Shown in pieces: positions 21,637-33,271 of a stretch of DNA of 64,000 bases. Within the stretch, counting starts at the first letter, position 1. Every line of letters begins with the position of its first letter. Under the pieces are notes generated by a model. The model ran no database searches. It was given only the letters and a program-made list of their open reading frames with translations, and was not told the DNA's origin. Source of the stretch: Apostichopus japonicus (Eukaryota > Echinodermata > Holothuroidea > Aspidochirotida > Stichopodidae). The stretch lies in the NCBI RefSeq assembly GCF_037975245.1, contig NC_092583.1, forward strand, positions 14,103,764-14,167,763, read 5' to 3'. The translations under genes and the position numbers were made by a program.

Positions 21637-24590
21637 TCTCATTACTTGTTGACCAAATTTAAGCTTCGACCTTTTGCCAGACTGTTTAACGAGACTGTAG
21701 ATTCTACAAACTTCAATCAAAATTTGAAAAACTCGCCCAACAGATCATGCGCCAATCAAACCTCTCTGTTTTGTTTACAACCGTTAGGACTACATCTACT
21801 TTCAATTTTATGGCTAACCTGTCTTACGTCTCTTCTCTTTAATAGTATCTTTCTTTTGGTCTTACAGATATAGCTTGAGAAATTGTGTCATTTCCTTCCA
21901 TTGCAATGAAGAAACAGGTGTTTTCAGACGTTTCCTCCGTTGAATTGTAAAAAGTGGACAAGATGAGTATAGAACTGTGATAAAATCTTGATCGGGCTGG
22001 ATGTGACTATTTTGTTTACATTTGTTTAATGAACATGCTGACATGGGCTGTGGCAGTGATTTTACTGTAAATTGTTCATGCCATAAAGGCAACAGAAAAT
22101 AAATTTCTTTCTTTCGATTGTGACAGATTTTCTCCATAAAACCCACCCGGTCGGATTGCATTTAGAATAAGAAACGTTGTATCTACTTCAGAAGTTTTTT
22201 TTCCAAAATTCATCAGGAAACAGCTATTGAGACTTATTAATCAAAAACATCTCCATCAGATCACAAAAAGGTCACCACAGAATCCATCCCAATATCAACC
22301 TCCAGTGATTAATTACTACTGAAGAAGAACAATCAACACTACAGTATGAAATACTTCCAGAAAGGAAGTGAGGGCAGTATTGAAGAATTTAGCATGCAAA
22401 TAGATTTTGGGATGTGTGACCTGATTAATTCGCAGATAACATTGCAAGGGTCCTACCTGTACCATATAAGATTAGTCACGGGGATTCTACTAGTAATGCA
22501 TAAGGTTGGCATGTAATATACATTTTTGACTTAGTTAAATTAGAAATTTATTTAAGAATACATAAAAAATATGTGTGTTCCATATATCTACTGCTGTGCA
22601 AGCAGGTGTTGTAGTTATAGATATATTTGCACTTCTGTATTTATTTATTGCCAACTTATGTTACCCCTACTAAATTAATGGTACTAACCAAAGCTTCAGG
22701 TACATGGACTATTGAATTAGAGGTTACCAATTTCTATATCAAACACAACATATTTTAACATTTAAAGCCATGTTAGCTACACAATATTATCAACATTTAC
22801 TAAACTCATTCTACCTGTTGAATATTTGTTCTAACATTGACAAACAGTGCAGACCCTACGATTTTAGTAATAGCAATCTTTTTGAGAAATGACGGTCTGT
22901 CATCATCTGGCCAGAGGACTTGTACCAACAACATTTTTGAATGTTGCCGTGTAGAGCGAATCTAACCATAATAGTCATTACGGACTTTGCCATCCACGTT
23001 ATAGTCATTGCCGGTCCCTCTCACAATTTTGCAAGGTCGGTTAAAAGTGACTCCATAGTTCTCCTTTTGGGTAACCAAAAATGTAAGAATGTTAATTCTA
23101 TAAGAATTCTATAGAACTTCCCTATCAAAATAAAACACCCTGTCACAACTAGAAGATGTGTATGACCGTGTGTAGAAACACAAAGTATTTACACACCTTT
23201 GGGTTTTCTTCTACCCACACAGTAAAGTCAATTCCTCAGTTTCACAGGTTTATGACATTTTCTGAATGGGGAAATGCTGACTAGACCTCTCAAGTCTCAA
23301 GAAAAACAATTCTTTGTCAGAATTTCTGTAAGAATAATATGTTTACTAGCCTACCCTTATTTCAATTAAAATTGAGGATTACAACATTTTTTGGCAAAGA
23401 AAAACATTAATTTGATATTGAGGCCAATTTAAGTCTCAAAACAACATGTTCCATGCTTATCACAGCAACTGATGCAGCACAAATATTTTACATACAAACT
23501 CAGAGACCATTTACACCACTGGTTAGGCTACCTATTACCTAGGAATAATCTGAGTTAGGCCATACACTACAGCAGTGGGATAGGTACAGTATTGGAAAAG
23601 AAAATTGAACATCTCCCCAAAATTGTTGATGCTCAATGCCAATTGGAATTATTTCTGTGGTTGGCCAGAAATTCAAAATGGTTTCTGAGTTTCATCTGTA
23701 AATGCGAATCCTGATGCTAGTAAAAGAATGATTTATAATAAATTTCTGACAAAGGTTAACATTAAGAATGACAGGGTCAGAGTAACACAACCAGATTAGA
23801 GACAAGTTGATTGCCTATAGATTAGGTTGGAATATTTCCGCTGAGACCTAACTTGCCTGGGGACCAATTGCAGAATACCCCGCAACTCACACACTTCCAG
23901 ATTTTTAAGAACGTCGATACATTGTTTTACTACAGCCTTCTACATCGATTTCCATTCATAATCTGAGAAATTCAACAGTTGCTGGGTATTCTGCAATTAA
24001 GCATTGCCTAGGAATAACAAACAAGGAATTTTCCTAGCTATAATGTACTTCATTCCCTGGAAATGAAATTCTTACCATTTATTTCTAAAAGATCCAATCA
24101 CAGACAAGTAAAATTTCTCTAGTTGTGTACCAAGTGCATTGGCTGAATGTGCTACTATTTACTAAATGCTCGCCTTCTTGGCTACAGCCTACATATGTCT
24201 GACTGATTCACATTATTTCACCTAGGCCTTGGCCCTAGTTGGAGTCATTTTATAAAATATTTATCACTGGTGCTTGAATTTGAAGTTCAATTCCTTTCAA
24301 TCAAAAGAAAGTGTCGGTTTCTTGTTTAACATGTGACATTGATTATTTGGGTCTAACAAATACAAGTGGTCAATATGTTACATTAGCCTAGGCCTTTCCT
24401 ACTCCTAGCCTATATGTAATGACAGACGTTTGGTCTAAATAATTATTTTACTAATGGAAATATGACACATTTAGAATGGAAAGAAGATCGAAGTGAAGCC
24501 AAGCAGGGGAATATTTCTGAATGCCATACGGGTCCCCATCTTTTTGTGATGACTAGTCCCGTTTCGCAAAATCCATCCTTATAGTGAGAG
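21637..24590. other. Intergenic, nothing supportable
   Basis: AT-rich sequence with only short chance frames. I see no exon, RNA gene or clear repeat. Confidence 0.6.
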
Positions 24591-24599
24591 TTAGCTCAG

Positions 24600-24835
24600 T
24601 TAGGAGTGTTACTGTTAGCTCAGTGGTTAACGCCGATGCCTTCCAATCATAAGGTCCCCAGTTCGAGTCACTCTAACTTCTAAGTAATGTATGTCGTCCA
24701 GTTACAGAGTTGACAATTGACAATTCATAATCATGGACGTTAAATATGAATCTAAGAGACTGACTTCGGTCGGCTTGCGGCATTGATAAGCCAATGAGGC
24801 ATCTTCGCGAGTTCCTGCTTGCAGCAGGATCTAAA
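24600..24835 (+). mobile_element. tRNA-derived SINE, family 1, near full length
   Basis: A-box TAGCTCAGTGG (about 24616) and B-box GTTCGAGTC (24661-24669) are intact. The body includes GTCGTCCAGTTACAGAGTTG and ends GAGTTCCTGCTTGCAGCAGG. A 5'-truncated inverted copy is at 30168-30370 and a tail fragment is at 8.1 kb. Confidence 0.82.
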
Positions 24836-25341
24836 CTCCTACATAGTAGGATGGTGACTTCGAAGTTCGCCCACTTAAGACTTAAAACACCCCAAAACTA
24901 AATCTTCTGGTATAAATCATTTGAAAATATACTTCATATGGTGGGAGAATTTTGTTATAGTACGATACACGGCCAAACTTTCTTTCCTGCAAACTGTTTT
25001 CACGTTGTTTTCCAAGAAGATTCTTCGTGATTGTGGAACTGGTATTTCTTGCTAGAGTATTGCGAATTTCGGCCACGCAACCTACAGTGTGGCGCTGGTA
25101 AAAATTGGTGGCGCTGTTGCTCTTTCAGTAATTATAACAGACTTCATAGATCTTCGTCATTTTATTGACAAATATGTAAGTAATTTCTTGCACACGGGTC
25201 ATTTTGGAGAGAAAATAACTGTAGCTTCGTACTTTTTGGTGAAATTTGGCTCTTCCTGTAGGTTTTCATGGTGAAAATCGTGTATTTCTTAGGGTGCCCG
25301 AACTTCGCATTATGGCGAACTTCGCAATACTGACTATACTT

Positions 25342-25634
25342 ATAGTTATAGGCCGTGGCTATTCTTACGACGAGTCGTAACAATTATTTATAAACTATTC
25401 TTACGACGAAGGCAAATTCAAGCGCAGTAAAGTAAATAAAGCAACTGCGCATGTAGTAGGGGTAACCCTAACCCTAAACATAACCCTAAACCTCAATCCT
25501 AACCCTTACCCTAACCCTAACCGGAAATTATTGTCGTAAAAATAGTACTCCCGGTCATGAAAATAGCAACTGCGCATGCGTAGTCGGGAATTATTCTTAC
25601 GACTAGTCGTAACAATAGCCACTTTGATAGTTAT
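25342..25634. mobile_element. Inverted-repeat element holding a telomere-like tract
   Basis: GTGGCTATTCTTACGACGAG at 25355 is mirrored by a near-complement ending AATAGCCAC at 25622. Internal copies of ATTCTTACGAC and GCAACTGCGCATG recur. ATAGTTATA occurs on both flanks (25342-25350, 25626-25634) and may be a 9-bp target duplication. Probably a MITE; the superfamily is uncertain. Confidence 0.6.
25461..25522. repeat. Interstitial telomere-like (CCCTAA)n tract
   Basis: About nine CCCTAA-type units, some degenerate (CCCTAAA, CCTCAAT, CCCTTA), form the core of the inverted-repeat element. Confidence 0.8.
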
Positions 25635-25639
25635 ATACT

Positions 25640-28600
25640 GTAGGCCTAGGCTTAGGTCTGAATTTGAACTAGGCTAGGCCCAGCCTACGTTAACTACTAG
25701 TAGTAGTACTACAGTACTATAGCGTTACACACTGACAGCTGATTGCATGGCGCATGGGAAATAGTTGGCGAATTAAGCGAACTCCCTGCGAGATGTGTAT
25801 ATGGATAGCTTGATTTGTTATTCAATGACCAAGATACTTCACCTTGTGCAAAAAAAAAATACACTGGTTTGTTTCTCGTGAAAACTGGTTTCGGCTGACT
25901 GTTGTTAGTGTTAGTGTTACAATAACTTCTTGCATTTAGCACTTGCGCGGCGAGGTTGACGTTTAGCAGACGACAGGAAATTCAGAATTCAAGCATGCGT
26001 ACTCTCGATGCACTAAACGACACAAGGCCCCCTAAATTGACAGTGACGTAAACTTAGTCAGGAAAGTTAGATGCATATTCATATTATTGCAAACTGACTT
26101 CTTCACTTTACAAAATGCACAAGTTATGCATAAGGAAGGATAGACAATTTATATTTAAACATTAGTCATTTGTAATAACAAACACGGCTACATGATAACG
26201 TCAGTGTTATTTTGCTTGAGACTGGCGAGGTCGCCGAAATCCTGGATGACTTTGGGCAAAACTTGGATTAATATTCATATACTGGTGACCGTTAAAAAAG
26301 ACTGCTATCATCAATTAAAATGACTAAACAATATTATCTAATACACCAACTAGTAGTAGATCGGTTTCTTAGATTCAACACAAAACGTAAAGAGAAAAAA
26401 TAAGACTTTTATGCCCTGAAATGTTCACAATGTCCTGGTGCAAATTTGTGAACGACAATTGTTGTTTAATGTCATCCAAGGTTGATCCGTTTTTCATATG
26501 AAGTGGAAAGAACAGTTTGGTTGACTTATTCAATTACAACTTTAATAATACACTGAATTAATGTTGACATTAAGACTACACCGAGGAGCCGAAGACATCA
26601 ATTTAATCTTATAAGAGCATTCCAGAGATAAGCATATTTTAAAGGTTAATTAATATCTTAAAACAGCAGAATATGCCTAAAGCTGTAGAAAAATTATAAG
26701 TACTCAGTTTTTTCCCTATATTCTTGGACAAAACATATCAAGAGAATGCAATTCTGAATGAAGTGATTCTTAAAAAAAAACATGAGGTTTCCTGACCGAA
26801 GTAATGATTATATACGGCAACTTGTTTGAACGTCATTTATCCTCAGCCTTTTTCATTACACGGATTCCTAAACGTTAGTAGTGACTTCCCTAGTAATACA
26901 ACAGAGCTAGATCATCTATAGCTAAAAGCCACAAATGACTATAAAGATTTAAACATATTTCGAAGTTGCTGATGATTGTTAATGGCATAATGGAGGGGAG
27001 AATCACCAATTAGCAGACTAAATTTGCATGTTGCATAACACTTTCATACTGTTTCCGGCTTAAAGCAATGATCGACACAGGTTTGATCATCATATATTGT
27101 GTGAGTGTCACGCACGGAGCGTACAGTGTGCAACATGATATCGCTGGCAGGGAGATGCAGAAATTGACGCTGACAGTACTTTTATAAATTCTACAAAAAA
27201 CAATACGTACATAACCAAGTTAGTGTACCAAAATCCGTAACCTTCTTGTATCCATTGTATCTCTCAAATGAAGACAGATTTTTCTGAATTGTTTGAGCGA
27301 GTTGTTGTCTAATTACACGGTTGTGTGGATTTACTCCATTTCCTAGTAAACCAACAGCAACGTTGTGTATGAATATTTTATAGTATTCAGAATCTTGTTA
27401 CAACGATTGACATCTTGTAGCCCGGATCCATACTGAAAGGGCATCGCGTTTCTCTCCTTCAGAGAACTAGTTCATCGTCGTTGAAACGGCATTATGAAAG
27501 AAGAGCATCCCATCACACGCCCGGACCCTCCGCCAAATAGAGCCTGTTATTCTTTTATTAGTCATAGATAATTATTTAATATATGCATTAAATGTAAGAA
27601 CGTCTGGCAAATAAGCAGTGTGAAACCATTGTTTTTTAAAAGTTCAAAAGTAAAGTAGTGTGTAAGAGCCATATTTTGGAAGGGGCAAGCAAAGATGAAG
27701 GCTGTGTTGCTCTTATTTTATATTTAATCCATCTCCACTCTTATCTGACATCCTGTTAATTCATGTTTGTACAGCTGAACAGTGACATTAAGTCAGGTTG
27801 GGCCACAGGGGGAAAAAAGATTACATTACTTTCTCTCGATCCCATATTTCCCTGGGTCCAACAACTGATGACCCCCTACCCCCTAAACATCAGCAGCAAA
27901 CACCCTTCCATTCATTGGTGTGCAAGCAGATGGGAGGAGGAAGGGATCGAACGGGTGAGTGGTACATACTTATTGCTCTGCATCAGTGTTCCTGTATTGC
28001 TTTCAGCTAGCTTATTACATACATTGATGTAAAACCTAAGGGTCTCATGTGCTCCTGAATCTACCATTACACTGCCATTGATTCAGTCTCCATTCCTTGT
28101 GAGTACAACACATAATAAACTGAGTACATCTTTTGAGTGTATTCACACTCACTAGTGAGTACAAACGTCACTGGCACAGCAAAGAAAGAGATAAAAGAAG
28201 AAGCATGATAACTTTTGCCAGCTGGTTTTTTATATTCTTTGCATCAAACATTTTTCTTTCCATTATCAGTACAAATATTTCAATATTACATGAAAAATGC
28301 ATAAATTACTAAAAAACTTTTTCTTCTCTACATTTGTAAAATATGAATCTTTTTGGATACAAAATTTATTGCACTACGTACAAAGTGTACTTAAAAAGGT
28401 GTGATTCAAGTGCTATGGACAAATTGATGTAATAAAGATGGCGCTTTTTAAAGGGGTCATTAACATGTACATATTCACAGTTCTACCATCAACCCCTATT
28501 GATAACTAAAGGAATACAATTTAAAGAATACAAGCAGGGTCATCTAAGTCATTCAAAAAAAAATTCTGAGATTCTCAGGAAGCCTCTTGATACAATCATT

Positions 28601-29040
28601 AGTAATAGAAGGGGCATAAAAATGGGTACAAATTATATTAACTTCAGTAACAAACCATCATAGTCTTAAAGATAATGTGCACTGATTAACTAATAATTTA
28701 ACATAATTTGTTGAACAGAGCCTCATGTGAGTAACACATATTATGGACCATGACAATAAACAATAATCATAATAATACGTGAACATAAAAGATATGTCTT
28801 CTATTGGCAAAATTAATTTTGGAACAAACCACTGAATATTCAAAGGAGGGTTGAAACACTACTTAATGTGTAATTGAATATCTTTCCTTCACATCTCATA
28901 CTTGTAAAAGAGAGGAAAAATTAACTATTTACAACTGAATCAGGTTTATACTATCTTCTGACAGTATTAACATATACCTCAAAGTCAGTAAAAGTTGGTG
29001 TGCATTTAACCTTTATTTAAATTTATACAATCCTAGTGCT
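25640..29040. other. Intergenic, nothing supportable
   Basis: AT-rich sequence with no recognised exon, RNA gene or long repeat. A few short GTGAGTACA/TGAGTACAT repeats lie near 28100. Confidence 0.55.
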
Positions 29041-29044
29041 CCTC

Positions 29045-30060
29045 CATACAGACCTTAATATCAGTTTAACACTTATCTATCGAGGGAATCGGTCCTTATA
29101 GACACTGATCAGTTTACACTCGACTATTTAGTGTAATGCTAGCTACAAAACACACATATCCCCTTAATACTCTTACACTCTATTTGCAGCAGTGTTTCCT
29201 ACACACAGATCAGTTTTGCACTCAGGTATCCAGGTATTGTTTTCTACAGACAAACAGGTCAGTTTACACACAAGTACCTATTATATTGTTTCCTAATAGA
29301 CATACAGATCAGTTTCACTCTCATATATCAAGGGAATCGGTCCTAATAGACATACAGATCAGTTTTACTCTCATCTATCGAGGGAATCGGTCCTTACTGA
29401 CACACAGATCAGTTCATACTCGACTATTTATGGCAGTGTTTAATACAAACACACATATCAGGTTTAAACTCAAGTATGCAAGGTTTTGTTCCCTACTAAA
29501 GCCCAGATCATTTTAAACTCAAGTACCTAGTGATACACAAACCCATTTTGTATTCAAGTATCAAGAGTATTTTTCCTACAGATACACAGATCAGGTTAAT
29601 ACGTACAAGTAGCTGGTGTACTGTTCCAAACAGACATGTAAGTCAATTTACACTCATATTCAGTGCACATACACAGATCATATTTGCACTCGAGCAGCTG
29701 ATGTAATGTTTCCTGCAGATATATAGATCAGGTTTGCACTCAAGTATAGTGAACCTCCCTACAGATATATAGATCACTGAGTTAGCATTCAAGTATCTTG
29801 TGTACTATTCCCTATAGTCAGTTTGCTCTACCAGACCTAGTACACTAGCTGTTCCAATAAACATACATAAATCAATTTGTACCCAAGTATCTGATAAGCA
29901 GATCAGTTTTAACATGTATCTATAGTGTCATGTGTCTTTAGTGTATTGTTCACTACAGACATACAGATCAGCATATACTTACATACAAAGTGTATCGTTG
30001 TCTCATGACATACAGATCATGTTTTGCAGTCATGTACCAACTGTAATTTCCTTAAGGACA
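29045..30060. repeat. Minisatellite of about 60 bp over 1 kb
   Basis: Many diverged units carry CACAGATCAGTTTACACTCA, AGTATCTAGTGTA and GTTTCCTACAGACA. AGGGAATCGGTCC occurs in three neighbouring units. Chance reading frames here are repeat-derived. Confidence 0.85.
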
Positions 30061-30167
30061 CACATGAGAAACTCGATAAAAAGTCTCATAAGATTCTCAT
30101 CAGAAATGGGCACATGAAAAATGGAGGATCCTCATCAGAAATATTTCATGTATGTATGAATGTATTT

Positions 30168-30370
30168 TAGATCCTCCTGCAAGCAGGAACTCGCGAAGAA
30201 GCCTCATTGGCTTATCAAAGCCGCAAGCTGACCGAAGTCAGTCTCTTACATTCATATTTAATGTCCATGATTATGAATTGTCAATTGTCAACAACTCTGT
30301 AACTGGACGACATACATTAATCTGGGAGTGACTCGAACCGGGTACCTTATGATTGAAAGGCACCGGCGTG
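30168..30370 (-). mobile_element. tRNA-derived SINE, family 1, minus strand, 5'-truncated
   Basis: Reads on the plus strand as AGATCCTCCTGCAAGCAGGA, ACTCGCGAAGAAGCCTCATT, then CAACTCTGTAACTGGACGAC and the B-box complement GACTCGAAC. The A-box end is missing; an ATGT/ATTT-rich stretch abuts the 3' tail. Confidence 0.82.
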
Positions 30371-32860
30371 AGTCTCACATGTGAGTCTCACATGACAGGC
30401 TCATGAGAAATTGCCTCCTCGTGGAACCCTCATTCTCCCTGTCAGCAAAAGGAAAATGACATTGCTCATTTTACCTGCAAAGGGCAGGAACCACTTGTAT
30501 AAACAAAATATTCACTACATATACAGCTGGCTGTGTGTTTTCTAATTTAAAATACATACAACATAAAAAAAAAAAACTCAATTCAAATATAAAATGATTA
30601 ACAACCAGTGTAAACTCAAATGACATTACTTTTATGTACTTGTAAAAATCCTATGAACAATGTCTCTTGACACAAAATGGTTGCAATTTGATGGTAATTA
30701 GCCAAACTTACTAATTATTGAGAGTTACTCTCACCTGACTTACAATTTAAGTTAGGCAAACTAGGCCTAGGTACATCTGCTTTGGCAGTTTTATAGGCCT
30801 ACCCTAATTGTTGTTGCTTGTGTTGGAGGTAAACTGTCTTCAACATATTTCATGTGTTCTTATAAGTTTGTCAAGAGATGATGGTCTATATTATTATGAC
30901 GAGTGTGATTACCGCCTGCAAAATGAACCAGAGGCTACCGTATCTTTGAAATAAAGAGCTGCATTTTGCATTACAGTATTCCCTTGTTTAGAGGCAGGTT
31001 AAGGAACATGAAAACACAGTCTGCTACTCTTCATAGCCACAAATAGTACCAAGTACAATGAAGTAGAAATAAATTCAAAAGGATGGTAAATGAAAAAGAA
31101 AACAAAGAAATACAGAATTCATAACTGTAACTTTGTAGGACACAAAATATTTTGTTTATTGATTTGTAATGTTCCTATTTGAATAATTAGGAGCAAGCAG
31201 ATGGTTTTTTAGCTACAGAGATGTCTTTGGTTAGCTGAACAGAGATGCAGATATGTGTTTCTTGTGCTTCCCCATTAGTGATGTTGGAAGAACCTTATAC
31301 GCTCAAACATGTTCGGCAGCTTAGTCACTCAAACAGATAATGAAAGGTCAGTGTCTCTGGGGGTAAACCCTTTCAATGTTACATTTGATTCTTACTGTTT
31401 CATAGCATAAGGTGATCCAAAATACACCTACGTACCTCTTTATTTAGTCAGTCTTTTAATGACTATTTTAACTATTGTTTTAATTGTACGTTGTGATGAT
31501 CAAACCCTATGCGCACTTTCTGTTTAGTAACTGAATTAGTAACTAGGTACGATAATAATGATATCGATAGGTGGTTCATTTTAATTGAGGGTAATTTAAC
31601 TGGATTACTTGATCTAAATTTAACTCTAGGAAAAAACCGCATTGCATAATGTTAATAAAACTCATGATTGTCTTACATGCAATATCATCTAAACATATCA
31701 GCATTCATAGATTTCATGGTGTATTGCATTCTTAATTCAAACTTGCTAAACCTTTACCAAATTGTCTGATATTTTCTAGTGTTTCTCTCGGGTTTTCAAC
31801 CCTTCATTCTAGTTTCAGCCATTATGGTTTTGTTCAACTTTTCTGTCCTTCCACAAGACTGTATCAACTGTCCAGGGAATTGTCTATACAGTATTGCATT
31901 GCAAAATGCAATGCAAACTGGTCAAAATGTCTATACCATTGCAAAGATGTACATCAATGTGTTTGTACACGGGAACCATGTAGTAATAGATGTAGTATTT
32001 TAAATGGGACAGAATCCAGAGCCTTAAAAACCTCCTAAAAAAGATTGGAATAATTAAGTATTCCCTGCCTGTGTCCATATTTGTGTTTCTGTGTTCTGTG
32101 TTTCCATATTTGAGATCTCATCAGATTCTCAAGAACACCAAGAACAGCTTCGACTAAACTTTAAAAAAGCTTCCTAAGAACCCCCCCTTAAGAACCCCCC
32201 CTCCCAGGCTTTAAGTTCTTGCTCAATCCTCTGTGTAGTGCTACAGATTATTACATCATAAGGTGCAACTTGCTTGTATGCAACATATGGTACATGTAAT
32301 GTCTTATATATATCTGATATCGCCTTGCACATGACATAACATTTTCTCACTTACAAATTTGAACAATTTATCACAATTTCTGTCAAATTTGAAGATTGCT
32401 ATCCAATCGGATCGCATAACAGGAAATATACCATTTATTGTCATTGTTTTTTTTTCGGTGACATTCTGGTGGTCTGAAAGAAAATGAGCAACTTGGTTAT
32501 ATCCTTGTTCGTGGCTCAAAATGAATTACTTGCAGTTTTCATTCATTTCACTCAATTTTAGTCGTCATATGGAATACAGAATGTGTCTTTAATTGATACC
32601 TGTGGTGTTAGTTTCCATACTAAAAACTGAACGAAACTCTGATTTCAGATTGGATTAATCCTAACTTAATCTGCCATTACTATTTTAACTAAAAGGCTGC
32701 ATAAAATACTACGTGAAACATGGTAAGCCTCTGAAAGTGTCTTTCTTAAAGGCATCTTGTTTAACAATTTCTCGGCTGTCTCTTCATCTCCCAGAATTGG
32801 TTGTTTAGGGACAGATCTTGTGATGATTCTTCCACCTTTCTTTAATAACTTGAACTTTCT
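30371..32860. other. Intergenic; 3' flank of the NCKAP5 homologue
   Basis: Apart from the candidate poly(A) signals noted separately I see no gene. Short frames (for example 31779-32003) have no family match I recognise. Confidence 0.5.
32434..32439 (-). promoter_or_regulatory. Candidate polyadenylation signal of the NCKAP5 homologue
   Basis: First AATAAA on the minus strand after the stop at 33056. ATTAAA variants lie at 32846-32841 and 32593-32588. Any of the three would keep the (GGA)n tract in the 3'UTR. Confidence 0.35.
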
Positions 32861-32981
32861 CTCCTCCTCCTCCTCCTCCTCCTCCTCCTCCTCCTCCTCC
32901 TCCTCCTCCTCCTCCTCCTCCTCCTCCTCCTCCTCCTCCTCCTCCTCCTCCTCCTCCTCCTCCTCCTCCTCCTCCTCCTCC
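32861..32981 (-). repeat. (GGA)n trinucleotide tract, about 40 units, in the putative 3'UTR
   Basis: Uninterrupted CTC/TCC on the plus strand, so GGA/GAG in the NCKAP5 transcript, beginning 75 bases past its stop codon. Poly-Ser and poly-Gly readings of it are artefacts. Confidence 0.95.
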
Positions 32982-33055
32982 GACCAATCATTGTTTCTTC
33001 TAGTGGTTGAAGTTCTTCTCTTCTTCTAACCTGTCTTTTTCTTTCTTGATGAAAC

Positions 33056-33271
33056 TCAAGATGATAAACTTCCTGTTGAGAGAGAGGACGACATGCTTGT
33101 ATTTGTCAGCTCATGATTCGCAGCGAACGGAGAGACCTGACCGTCACCTCCCTGTGTGTCCTCCATGTAAGGTCTGGTTAGGTTAGATAAATGCAGGTTA
33201 GGGTGTAACTGCAGAATGCTGGAAGAGGTAAAATCAGTCTGCGATTGAGTTCTCTTGGTGCCATTGTTCAT
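33056..33271 (-). CDS. NCKAP5: NCKAP5 homologue terminal exon and stop
   Basis: Acceptor TACGCAG|ATGAAC; 71 codons then TGA at 33058-33056. Encodes MNNGTKRTQSQTDFTSSSIL and a polar tail ending in SLSTGSLSS. Its 5-kb upstream intron carries the GPCR gene on the plus strand. The putative 3'UTR begins with a (GGA)n tract 75 bases past the stop; the nearest AATAAA on this strand is at 32439-32434. Confidence 0.75.
   Translation of the reverse strand: MNNGTKRTQSQTDFTSSSILQLHPNLHLSNLTRPYMEDTQGGDGQVSPFAANHELTNTSMSSSLSTGSLSS

Noticed and set aside
24882-25274. Two head-to-head short frames (minus 25076-24882, plus 25089-25274) separated by 12 bases, the plus one crossing a GTAAGT
   Set aside because: Looks like a divergent first-exon pair, but the plus one lacks an ATG start, neither matches a family I know, and no downstream exons could be placed.
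29136-29516. 126-codon plus frame
   Set aside because: Encoded by the 60-bp minisatellite.
31779-32003. 74-codon frame with a hydrophobic start and cysteines
   Set aside because: Could be read as a secreted peptide exon, but it has no family match or partner exons.
32757-33029. Frames encoding poly-Ser or poly-Gly across 32861-32981
   Set aside because: They are translations of the trinucleotide tract; no splice, family or codon support.
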